DNA of 7,062 nt from DTLA01 sp034436295 (GCA_034436295.1 DAOTVT010000165.1:1-7062); one strand, 5' to 3'; numbered from the stretch's first letter, positions 1 through 5,050 are shown. A program made the numbers and translations. Notes: generated by a model not told the origin, from the sequence alone.

Positions 1-163
1 ACTTCTCGTAGAACTCAATAACGCCGTAGAGGGCGCCGTGGTCGGTGAGCGCGATGGCGGGCATGCCGAGTTCCGCTGCGCGCTTGGCCAAGGCTTCGGG
101 CTGGGCGAGCCCGTCCAGAAGGGAGTATTGGCTGTGCACGTGGAGATGAACGAAGGGACGCAT
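1..163 (-). CDS. dnaE: DNA polymerase III alpha subunit, N-terminal PHP domain (partial)
   Basis: This is the first 54 codons of the replicative DNA polymerase alpha subunit, cut by the left window edge. The start ATG is the complement of 161-163. The visible peptide begins MRPFVHLHVHSQYSLLDG, which is the classic opening of the PHP (polymerase and histidinol phosphatase) domain: the H-x-H metal motif is at residues 8-10, followed by SQYSLLDG at 11-18. A second PHP motif, ALTDHGALYG, is at residues 38-47 with the conserved D41-H42-G43. In the full protein this domain precedes the polymerase core that extends the nascent strand. The gene is read in the same direction as the upstream transporter operon, but 614 bp and a probable terminator separate them, and it has its own promoter. 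Other PHP proteins (PolX, histidinol phosphatase) are less likely because the opening matches DnaE closely. Only the first 8% or so of the gene is visible, so DnaE and PolC-like or second-copy forms such as DnaE2 cannot be separated. Confidence 0.92.
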   Translation of the reverse strand, partial: MRPFVHLHVHSQYSLLDGLAQPEALAKRAAELGMPAIALTDHGALYGVIEFYEK

Positions 164-195
164 CGCCTGACCGCCTTATCCTAACCCTTTGGCGC

Positions 196-224
196 ATTAT
201 ACACCGAGGCGCCCTTGCAGGCAA
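196..224 (-). promoter_or_regulatory. Sigma70-type promoter of dnaE
   Basis: Reading the minus strand, a -35 TTGCCT (complement of 219-224) is followed after exactly 17 bases by a perfect -10 TATAAT (complement of 196-201). Transcription would start near 188-190, giving a leader of about 25 nt before the dnaE ATG at 163. The ribosome site in that leader is weak: a purine-rich AGGATAAGG stretch followed by a second AGG close to the start. The -35 hexamer lies inside a small inverted repeat (213-226). This is seen directly in the sequence; promoter activity is inferred. Confidence 0.65.
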
Positions 225-226
225 GG
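213..226. promoter_or_regulatory. Inverted repeat over the dnaE -35 box (possible operator)
   Basis: CCTTGC-AG-GCAAGG has perfect 6-bp arms with a 2-bp centre. It covers the -35 element of the dnaE promoter, a position where a bound dimer would block RNA polymerase. A 6-bp palindrome in GC-rich DNA can arise by chance, so an operator role is only a possibility. Confidence 0.25.
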
Positions 227-250
227 CGGCTGGGGGGGTGATTCGGCTCC

Positions 251-281
251 CCATGCGTGCGAATTCGTGTTATTCGTGGAT
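251..281 (+). repeat. 31-bp ATTCGTG repeat, copy 1
   Basis: The copy reads CCAT-GCGTGC-GA-ATTCGTGTT-ATTCGTGGAT and matches 28 of 31 positions of the best copy (406-436). The three internal units are ATTCGTG-like; the first is degraded (ATGCGTG). With the inverted copy at 292-322 it can fold into a long imperfect stem around a 10-nt loop. Confidence 0.8.
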
Positions 282-291
282 AGCGGTCTGT

Positions 292-322
292 AACCGCGAA
301 TCACGCCAATCCACGCGAAAGG
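292..322 (-). repeat. 31-bp ATTCGTG repeat, copy 2 (inverted, degenerate)
   Basis: On the minus strand this reads CCTT-TCGCGT-GG-ATTGGCGTG-ATTCGCGGTT, the same 31-bp frame with 24 of 31 matches and no gaps. It is the only copy in opposite orientation and lies 10 bp from copy 1. Several changes replace T by C opposite G, which would still allow G-T/G-C pairing with copy 1 in a transcript. Confidence 0.65.
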
Positions 323-332
323 GGAACAGTAG

Positions 333-354
333 GGGCAGGTTTCCATGCCGGCCC
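333..354 (+). repeat. Short hairpin, GGGCAGGT arm with TTCCAT loop (imperfect)
   Basis: The left arm GGGCAGGT and loop TTCCAT are identical to those of the hairpin at 447-468. The right arm GCCGGCCC pairs with one mismatch and one G-T wobble. It is best read as a diverged copy of the same module. Confidence 0.55.
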
Positions 355-362
355 CGGCCTCC

Positions 363-382
363 GGCAGGTATGGGAAGCCGCC
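363..382. repeat. Chimeric hairpin, GGCAGGT and AGCCGCC arms
   Basis: GGCAGGT-ATGGGA-AGCCGCC has one arm of the GGGCAGGT family and one arm of the GGCGGCT family, around a loop that on the other strand reads TCCCAT. The arms pair at five of seven positions. It looks like a recombinant between two hairpin types, and it leads directly into the TACGTGC run at 383-400. Confidence 0.45.
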
Positions 383-400
383 TTACGTGCTACGTGCCTA
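383..400 (+). repeat. Heptad-like TACGTGC run
   Basis: After AGCCGCC the sequence reads T-TACGTGC-TACGTGC-CTAC, two exact heptads and a partial third. The same position after the hairpin at 602-621 carries C-TACGAAC-TACGAAT-TACG, so the run belongs to the module. Confidence 0.5.
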
Positions 401-405
401 CTATT

Positions 406-436
406 CCATTCGTGTGGATTCGTGTTATTCGTGGAT
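406..436 (+). repeat. 31-bp ATTCGTG repeat, copy 3 (reference copy)
   Basis: This copy reads CCATTCGTGTGG-ATTCGTGTT-ATTCGTGGAT and is the closest to a consensus of the five. The three ATTCGTG units start 10 and then 9 bp apart, close to one helical turn, so all three would face one side of the DNA. It starts 155 bp after copy 1 and 157 bp before copy 4. Confidence 0.85.
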
Positions 437-446
437 GGCAAGCGTA

Positions 447-468
447 GGGCAGGTTTCCATACCTGCCC
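447..468. repeat. Perfect hairpin, GGGCAGGT-TTCCAT-ACCTGCCC
   Basis: The 8-bp arms are perfectly complementary around a 6-nt TTCCAT loop. It shares left arm and loop with 333-354, and shares only the loop with the hairpin at 602-621, whose stem sequence is different. No T-run follows on either strand, so a terminator role is unlikely. Confidence 0.75.
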
Positions 469-519
469 AGCCCCTGGAGTTTGGGCCGGGGATAGGTTAG
501 GTCAAGCCCCCGAGCGCAA

Positions 520-552
520 AGACCCCAAGGGTCTCGGAGACCCTTGGGGTCT
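520..552. repeat. Perfect 15-bp hairpin (AGACCCCAAGGGTCT arms)
   Basis: AGACCCCAAGGGTCT is followed by CGG and its exact reverse complement AGACCCTTGGGGTCT. Each arm is itself nearly palindromic (GACCCcaaGGGTC), so cruciform and nested folds are possible. The minus strand continues TTTGCG and the plus strand ATTCTCTTCTCC, so only a weak U-tract exists either way. It could act as a secondary terminator behind the operon or simply be a dispersed palindromic element. Confidence 0.75.
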
Positions 553-562
553 ATTCTCTTCT

Positions 563-593
563 CCATTCGTGTGGATTTATGTTATTCGTGGAT
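563..593 (+). repeat. 31-bp ATTCGTG repeat, copy 4
   Basis: It matches the reference copy at 29 of 31 positions; the middle unit has changed to ATTTATG. It begins 11 bp after the 15-bp hairpin and is followed by the GGCGGCT hairpin at 602-621. Confidence 0.8.
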
Positions 594-601
594 GACTCTC
601 C

Positions 602-621
602 GGCGGCTATGGAAAGCCGCC
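602..621. repeat. Hairpin, GGCGGCT stem with ATGGAA/TTCCAT loop
   Basis: GGCGGCT-ATGGAA-AGCCGCC has perfect 7-bp arms. Read on the minus strand the loop is TTCCAT, the same as in 447-468, although the stem is different. It is followed by the TACGAAC heptads at 622-639. Confidence 0.7.
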
Positions 622-639
622 CTACGAACTACGAATTAC
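622..639 (+). repeat. Heptad-like TACGAAC run
   Basis: The sequence is C-TACGAAC-TACGAAT-TACG, between the two GGCGGCT hairpins. It corresponds in position to 383-400, with TACG kept and the next three bases varying. Confidence 0.5.
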
Positions 640-659
640 GGCGGCTTTGGCAAGCCGCC
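640..659. repeat. Hairpin, GGCGGCTT-TGGC-AAGCCGCC
   Basis: Perfect 8-bp arms surround a 4-nt loop. The arms are those of 602-621 extended by one T-A pair, but the loop differs. The two hairpins are 18 bp apart and could also pair with each other. Confidence 0.7.
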
Positions 660-676
660 CCACGGGTCTGCATTCC

Positions 677-707
677 CCATTCGTGTGAATTCGTGTGATT
701 CGTGGAT
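677..707 (+). repeat. 31-bp ATTCGTG repeat, copy 5
   Basis: It matches the reference copy at 29 of 31 positions (GA for GG after the first unit, G for T after the second). It is the copy nearest the operon end, 22 bp from the probable terminator. Confidence 0.85.
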
Positions 708-728
708 ACCGAGCGTACCAGAAACGCG

Positions 729-754
729 CAGAGGGCGCACACTGGCGCCCTCTG
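729..754 (-). terminator. Probable Rho-independent terminator of the transporter operon
   Basis: A perfect 10-bp GC-rich stem, CAGAGGGCGC / GCGCCCTCTG, with a 6-nt loop starts 23 bp after the stop codon of the last permease. On the transcribed strand it is followed by GCGTTTCTGG, so the U-tract is short (three T). Stem strength and position favour a terminator; the weak tail leaves room for a 3'-end stabilising hairpin instead. Confidence 0.55.
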
Positions 755-777
755 GACAACTCGGTTGCGCGGCGCGG

Positions 778-2043
778 CTATTGCTTCTCGTAGGGCTGGC
801 CGTCGGCGGCGGGCGGCACGGCGCGGCCGATGACTCCCGCCAGCACCACCATGGTAACCAGGTACGGCGCCATCAGCAGGAACTCGGACGGAATCGGCAC
901 CTGTAGGATTTGCAACTTGGTCTGGAGCGAGTCGGCGAACCCGAAGATGATGGACGACCCGAAGGCCCCGAAGGGCGTCCACTTGCCGAAAATCATGGCG
1001 GCCAGGCCGATGAACCCCTTGCCCGCCGTCATCACCTCGTCAAACCGCCCCACGGAGCCGATGGTGAAGAATGCCCCGCCGATGCCAGCCACCAGCCCGC
1101 CCAGGATCACGTTGATGTAGCGCGTGCGGAACACGTTCACGCCTAGCGTGTCGGCGGCCTTCGGGTGCTCGCCCACGGCCCGCGTGCGCAGCCCCCACCG
1201 CGTGTAGAACAGCATCACGTGGATGAGGATGAGCAGCAGGAACGTGATATACACGATGATGTTGTGCTCAAAGAACACCGGCCCGATGATGGGGATTCGC
1301 GAAAGGAGCGGCAGCGAGATGGGCTTGAAGATGCCCGGGTTGTTCAGGTTCTGATACACCTGCAAGAACTTCGCGCTGAGGTAACTGGTGAGGCCGGTGG
1401 CGAAGATGTTGATCACCGTGCCGCTCACAATCTGATCCACCTTGAACTTGATGGACAGGACCGCCAGGATGGCCGCCAGGAAGGCGCTGGACAGCATGGC
1501 CGCCATCAGCGCGATCCAGAGGTTGTGGGTGATGCTGCCGATCCACGCGGCCACGAAAGCCGCCGTCAGCATCATCCCCTCAATGGCGATGTTGATGACC
1601 GCGGCCCGTTCGCACAGGATGCCACAGAACGCGCCCAGCGCGATGGGGATGGCCCGCAGCAAACTGGACGAGAGCATCCCCACCAGGTTCATGGATTTCC
1701 CCCGCGCGGCCCAGATGAGGAACGCGGCCACGAAGGCGAAGGCCACCACGCCCAGCGCCCACCCCGTGCTGCGGGAGCCTTTGGCGATCTGCCAGCCGCC
1801 CAGGAACGCGCACACGGCAGCCAGGAACCACAGGCTAGGCAGCGACGGGAGCACCAGGTCGGGCAGTTTCACCGCGGTGGTGGCGCGGCCCGGGTTCAGC
1901 CCGAACACCGTATCCAGGCCCGCCGGCGTGGTGCGCACGAAGAACACAAGGATCAGCAGCGCCACCAGCAGGAAGAAGATTCCTGTCCCGATGTGCCGCC
2001 GCCTTGCGATGACCAGTTCGGCATTCCTTGCACCAACTGCCAT
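778..2043 (-). CDS. Nucleoside/simple-sugar ABC importer permease (NupQ/PnrD-like)
   Basis: This is the second membrane subunit of the importer, 421 residues, of the branched-chain/sugar permease superfamily (BPD_transp_2). After a short basic N-terminus (RNAELVIARRRH, residues 6-17) there are around ten hydrophobic segments, for example near 18-38, 93-111, 175-197, 262-280, 309-330 and 388-408. Family marks are the NIAIEGMMLTAAF stretch (151-163), the cytoplasmic coupling loop GEHPKAADTLGV (291-302) that contacts the ATPase, and GFIGLAAMIFGKW (343-355). The ATG at 2043 sits 13 bp after the stop of the upstream permease, with a G-rich AGGGGG site six bases before it, so coupled translation is likely. 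Length is somewhat above the usual 300-320, because residues 40-120 add hydrophobic and linker sequence before the core. It is the last gene of the operon. The general role is secure; the exact substrate is not. Confidence 0.93.
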   Translation of the reverse strand: MAVGARNAELVIARRRHIGTGIFFLLVALLILVFFVRTTPAGLDTVFGLNPGRATTAVKLPDLVLPSLPSLWFLAAVCAFLGGWQIAKGSRSTGWALGVVAFAFVAAFLIWAARGKSMNLVGMLSSSLLRAIPIALGAFCGILCERAAVINIAIEGMMLTAAFVAAWIGSITHNLWIALMAAMLSSAFLAAILAVLSIKFKVDQIVSGTVINIFATGLTSYLSAKFLQVYQNLNNPGIFKPISLPLLSRIPIIGPVFFEHNIIVYITFLLLILIHVMLFYTRWGLRTRAVGEHPKAADTLGVNVFRTRYINVILGGLVAGIGGAFFTIGSVGRFDEVMTAGKGFIGLAAMIFGKWTPFGAFGSSIIFGFADSLQTKLQILQVPIPSEFLLMAPYLVTMVVLAGVIGRAVPPAADGQPYEKQ

Positions 2044-2056
2044 GTCTGTCCCCCTA

Positions 2057-3346
2057 TCACTGGCCCCAGCCGCGGGTGAACACCGTCTCGCCCACCTCGC
2101 GCTCCAGGCGCAGCCGATACAGCCAGCGGATGATGGCCGGCGCGGCGATGAAGATGATCACCAGCGCTTGCAGGATGGAGATGATGTCTATGGGCACGCC
2201 CGCCAGCGACTGCATGCGGGTCGCCCCGCTTCGGAGCGTGCCGAACAGGAGCGCGGCCAGGACAACCCCCACGGGGTGGCTCTTGCCCAGCAGCGCCAGC
2301 GCGATGCTGTCAAACCCGTAGCCCGACGAGAAGGCGCTGGCCAGTTGGTGGTTCACGCCCAGCACCTCGTTGGCCCCGGCCATCCCCGCCAGCGCCCCGC
2401 TCAGGAACATCGCCAGGACGAAGTTGCGCGTAACGCTGATGCCCGCGTACCGCGCCGCGTCGGGGTTCGCGCCCACGCTGCGAATCTCAAACCCGATGGT
2501 CGTCTTGAACAGCAGCCAGTACACCACCGCGGCGATGCCCAGCGCCACGAAGAACCCCGCATGGAACCGCAACGGGTCGGGGAAGAACTTGGGAAGCCAG
2601 GCCGAATCCTGGATGGCGGGGCTGATGGGCGAATAGCCAGGGCGCTTCATGGGGCCGTTCAGCAGCCAGTCGCTGAGCAGGAACGCGATGTAGTTCATCA
2701 TGATGGTGTTGATGACCTCGTGTGCCCCTGTCTTCGCCTTGAGCACGCCCGCGACGGCCGCCCACAGGCCCGCAGCCGCAGCGCCCGTGAGGAACGCCAG
2801 CGGCAGGTGGATGTACTGGGGCAGCCCCTTGATGCTATACCCTACGTACACCGACGCCAGCGCCCCGATGAAAATCTGCCCCTCGGCCCCGATGTTGAAC
2901 AGGCCGCATTGGAACCCTAGCGCCACGGCCAGCCCCGCGAAGATGTACGGCACCGACGTAACCAGGCTCTCGCTGATGGGCCAGAACGCCTGCCGCAGCG
3001 GGGCCGCATCGCCGGTGGCGCGCAGCACGCTGATGGCTTTGGCGAATTCGGCGGGGTTGCCGATGGAGCCTTTGAACAGCGCGCTGTACGCGCTGGCGAT
3101 GGACTTCCACGAGGCCGCCAGCGCCTTGCCTGGCGCCGAGAAGAAGTCCTTGTACAGGTTGAGCACTTGCAGGTCGGTGAAAACGATGACCAGCGCCCCG
3201 ATGACTAGCGCCGTGAAGACGGCCAGCACCGGCAGGAGAATCGCCTGCCACACGCTGCCGCGCGCGGGCCGCAGGAGCAATCTCGCCAGCGCCTGGGCGC
3301 GAGTGTCCGGGTTGTTGTGCGACGCGCGTTCCTTCTGTTCGCTCAA
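2057..3346 (-). CDS. Nucleoside/simple-sugar ABC importer permease (NupP/PnrC-like)
   Basis: The first membrane subunit, 429 residues, pairs with the NupQ-like protein to form the heterodimeric pore. Family marks are FNIGAEGQIFIGA (150-162), the coupling loop GANPDAARYAGI (292-303), and GYGFDSIALALLGK (342-355). The first membrane helix is near 33-57, then an external domain of about 65 residues, and the permease core runs from about 125 to 408. The N-terminal 30 residues are polar and basic, placing them in the cytoplasm. The start is TTG (complement of 3344-3346): GAGGAG lies six bases upstream (3353-3358), and no in-frame ATG occurs before Met215 or so, deep in the core. The gene begins 25 bp after the ATPase stop and ends 13 bp before the next permease. 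The N-terminal extension with one helix and an external loop is characteristic of the longer of the two permeases in these operons. Confidence 0.93.
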   Translation of the reverse strand: MSEQKERASHNNPDTRAQALARLLLRPARGSVWQAILLPVLAVFTALVIGALVIVFTDLQVLNLYKDFFSAPGKALAASWKSIASAYSALFKGSIGNPAEFAKAISVLRATGDAAPLRQAFWPISESLVTSVPYIFAGLAVALGFQCGLFNIGAEGQIFIGALASVYVGYSIKGLPQYIHLPLAFLTGAAAAGLWAAVAGVLKAKTGAHEVINTIMMNYIAFLLSDWLLNGPMKRPGYSPISPAIQDSAWLPKFFPDPLRFHAGFFVALGIAAVVYWLLFKTTIGFEIRSVGANPDAARYAGISVTRNFVLAMFLSGALAGMAGANEVLGVNHQLASAFSSGYGFDSIALALLGKSHPVGVVLAALLFGTLRSGATRMQSLAGVPIDIISILQALVIIFIAAPAIIRWLYRLRLEREVGETVFTRGWGQ

Positions 3347-3358
3347 GGGTCTCTCCTC
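3347..3358 (-). promoter_or_regulatory. Ribosome binding site fixing a TTG start
   Basis: GAGGAG (complement of 3353-3358) is six bases before the TTG at 3346-3344. This spacing is what selects TTG as the permease start, since no ATG or GTG stands at a suitable distance. Confidence 0.7.
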
Positions 3359-3371
3359 AAATCCGCAAGGT

Positions 3372-4940
3372 TCACAGAGCGGGGTTCTCTTCCACCGGCG
3401 CGGGCGCTTGTCCAGCCGCCTCCGCTTCCGCCACGCTCACTCCCGCCATCAGCAGGCCCAGTTTCTGGCGGGTCGCCTCGGCCGCCGGCAGAATCGCCAC
3501 AAACTGTCCCCGGTACATCACCGCGATGCGGTCGGAAAGCGCCAGAATCTCGTCCAGTTCCGGCGACACCAACAGCACCGCCGCCCCCTCGTCCCGCTTC
3601 TGCACAATCCGCTGGTGGATATACTCAATGGAGCCGACATCCAGGCCACGGGTGGGCTGCGACGCGATGAGTAGCCGCACGGGGCGGCTGAACTCGCGCG
3701 CCACGATGGTCTTCTGCTGGTTGCCGCCCGAAAGGGTGGAAACCGGCACGTACACGTTGGGCGTTCGGATGTCAAACTCGTATGCGCGCTCGGCGGCCGC
3801 CTTGTAGATTTCCCCGAACTGGAGGTTGACCCCTTTGGCGAAGGGCGGGATGTAGTAGGTGTTCAGCACCAGGTTGTCGTGGACGGGGTACTTGAGGATG
3901 AGGCCGTCCTTCTGGCGGTCTTCGGGCACATGCGCCACGCCCTGCTCCAGAATCTCGCGCGGCGAAGCGTGCGTAACGTCCACGCCATTGACGCGGATGC
4001 GGCCCATCTCGGGGCGCAGCAGCCCCGTCAGCGCGCGCACCAGTTCGGTCTGCCCGTTGCCCTGCACGCCGGCCACGCCGAGAATCTCGCCCGCCCGCAC
4101 GTCAAACGTAACGCCCCGCACCGCGACGTTGCCGCGGTGATCTACGACATGCAGGTTCTCCACATCCAGCACCACATCGCCGGGCTTCGCGGGCTTCTTC
4201 TTGACCACCAGTTCCACCTCGCGGCCCACCATCATCTGGGCCAGTCTCTCCATGGTGGCCTCGGCGGGCGTCGTCGTCCCCACCGCCCGCCCCTGACGCA
4301 GCACCGTGATGCGGTCGGCGATGGCCATGACCTCTTTCAACTTATGCGTGATGAAGATGATGGATTTGCCCTGTTCGTGCAAAGACCGGATGATCTTGAA
4401 TAACTCCTCAACCTCCTGGGGCGTGAGCACGGCCGTAGGCTCGTCCAGGATCAGAATGTCGGCCTTGCGGTACAGCACCTTGATGATTTCCACCCGCTGC
4501 TGCACGCCCACGGGCAAATCCTTGATGTAGTCGTCGGGGTTTACTTCCAACTTGTACTGCTTGGAGATTTCCCGGACCTTGGCGGCGGCCCTCCTGCGGT
4601 CCAGGAACAGGCCGTAGCGCATGGATTCCACGCCCAGCATGACGTTCTCGGTAACGGTGAAGACGGGCACCAACATGAAGTGCTGGTGCACCATGCCGAT
4701 GCCGAGGCGGATGGCATCGTTGGGTTCGTGGATTTCCACCTTCTTGCCGCGGACAAAAATCTCGCCGGCATCGGGTTGATACAATCCGTACAGGATGTTC
4801 ATCAACGTCGTTTTGCCGGCGCCGTTCTCGCCCAACAAGGCGAGGATTTCCCCTTCTTCCAGCGTCAAGTCAATGTGGTCATTCGCCAGAACGCCTGGAA
4901 AGGCCTTGGTAATCCCTCGCAACTCAAGGACAGGGGCCAT
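3372..4940 (-). CDS. Double-NBD ATPase of nucleoside/simple-sugar ABC importer (NupO/PnrB-like)
   Basis: This 522-residue cytoplasmic protein carries both nucleotide-binding domains of the importer. Domain 1 (about 4-240) has Walker A GENGAGKTT (37-45), Q-loop VHQ (84-86), signature LPVGVQQR (142-149), Walker B ILILDEP (162-168) and switch His199. Domain 2 (about 255-500) has a Walker A without the lysine (GVQGNGQTE, 291-299), an intact LSGGNQQK signature (403-410), a Walker B ending in SQP instead of DEP (427-429), D-loop RGLD (431-434), and SPE where the switch histidine should be (459-461). In a two-site model, Walker A of domain 1 faces the good signature of domain 2, giving one active site and one degenerate site. 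This asymmetry is usual for this ATPase group. The start ATG has AAGGAG four bases upstream. The C-terminal tail (residues 503-522) is Ala/Pro/Glu-rich and probably disordered. It follows the binding-protein gene after 110 bp containing a hairpin. Confidence 0.95.
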   Translation of the reverse strand: MAPVLELRGITKAFPGVLANDHIDLTLEEGEILALLGENGAGKTTLMNILYGLYQPDAGEIFVRGKKVEIHEPNDAIRLGIGMVHQHFMLVPVFTVTENVMLGVESMRYGLFLDRRRAAAKVREISKQYKLEVNPDDYIKDLPVGVQQRVEIIKVLYRKADILILDEPTAVLTPQEVEELFKIIRSLHEQGKSIIFITHKLKEVMAIADRITVLRQGRAVGTTTPAEATMERLAQMMVGREVELVVKKKPAKPGDVVLDVENLHVVDHRGNVAVRGVTFDVRAGEILGVAGVQGNGQTELVRALTGLLRPEMGRIRVNGVDVTHASPREILEQGVAHVPEDRQKDGLILKYPVHDNLVLNTYYIPPFAKGVNLQFGEIYKAAAERAYEFDIRTPNVYVPVSTLSGGNQQKTIVAREFSRPVRLLIASQPTRGLDVGSIEYIHQRIVQKRDEGAAVLLVSPELDEILALSDRIAVMYRGQFVAILPAAEATRQKLGLLMAGVSVAEAEAAGQAPAPVEENPAL

Positions 4941-4967
4941 GTCTCTCCTTGTGTCTTTCAGTTTGTG

Positions 4968-4981
4968 CGACAGCGCTGTCG
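4968..4981. promoter_or_regulatory. 14-bp perfect palindrome upstream of the ATPase gene
   Basis: CGACAGCGCTGTCG is a perfect uninterrupted palindrome that ends 27 bp before the ATPase ATG. It lacks a loop, so it suits a dimeric DNA-binding protein better than an RNA hairpin. No regulator gene is in the window and no second copy stands by the binding-protein gene in the 41 bp visible there. Operator function is a guess. Confidence 0.35.
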
Positions 4982-4999
4982 GCTCATTCTACAGGTACG

Positions 5000-5036
5000 A
5001 CAGGTTGGGCGACGCGGGGTGCGCCGCCCAACCTGT
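5000..5036 (-). promoter_or_regulatory. Intra-operon hairpin between binding protein and ATPase genes
   Basis: ACAGGTTGGGCG (5000-5011) is matched perfectly by CGCCCAACCTGT (5025-5036). Inside, a one-base mismatch and three more pairs close a 5-nt GGGGT loop. It starts about 14 bases after the binding-protein stop. On the transcribed strand it is followed by CGTACC with no U-tract, so it more likely protects the 3' end of the binding-protein message or partly attenuates transcription than terminates it. Such hairpins commonly let the binding protein be made in excess over the membrane parts. Confidence 0.65.
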
Positions 5037-5050
5037 GTGTCCCAACAGGC

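Larger units (their letters stand above)
164..777. other. Repeat-rich, gene-free spacer between the operon and dnaE
   Basis: These 614 bases carry no open frame with a ribosome site or a recognisable protein. Translations through the region only read the repeats. The content is: five copies of a 31-bp ATTCGTG repeat (one inverted), at least five short hairpins built of GGGCAGGT or GGCGGCT arms, a perfect 15-bp hairpin, two heptad-like TACG runs, a terminator hairpin next to the operon end, and the dnaE promoter next to dnaE. The local arrangement looks like successive insertion or duplication of small modules. No transposase, tRNA or integrase is seen in the window. Confidence 0.8.

Noticed and set aside
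15..254. Minus-strand open frame of 79 codons over the dnaE start
   Set aside because: It is in a different frame from the PHP-domain reading, which has exact DnaE motifs, and it runs through the dnaE promoter.
238..447. Plus-strand open frame of 69 codons in the spacer
   Set aside because: Its peptide repeats (FVWIRVIRGW, NSCYSWIA) come only from translating the ATTCGTG repeats, and its start lacks a ribosome site.
251..707. CRISPR array
   Set aside because: The 31-bp copies vary, one is inverted, and the intervals (about 10 to 126 bp) are unlike spacers of constant length; no cas gene is present.
164..777. tRNA or riboswitch in the spacer
   Set aside because: No cloverleaf, T-loop GTTCRA motif or known riboswitch core was seen; the structure present is explained by the short hairpin repeats.
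544..906. Plus-strand open frame of 120 codons ending inside the last permease
   Set aside because: Half reads the repeats and hairpins, half is antisense to the permease C-terminus.
1165..2920. Long plus-strand open frames opposite the two permease genes (304 and 492 codons)
   Set aside because: They lie antisense to well-supported membrane proteins, have biased low-complexity composition (His/Arg/Gln/Asp-rich), no family motifs and no ribosome site. They are typical mirror frames of GC-rich genes.
2700..3674. Plus-strand open frame of 324 codons across the permease/ATPase boundary
   Set aside because: It crosses two real minus-strand genes and their ribosome site and has no recognisable motif.
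5000..5036. Hairpin as a full Rho-independent terminator
   Set aside because: No U-tract follows it on the transcribed strand and the downstream ATPase and permeases belong to the same transporter.
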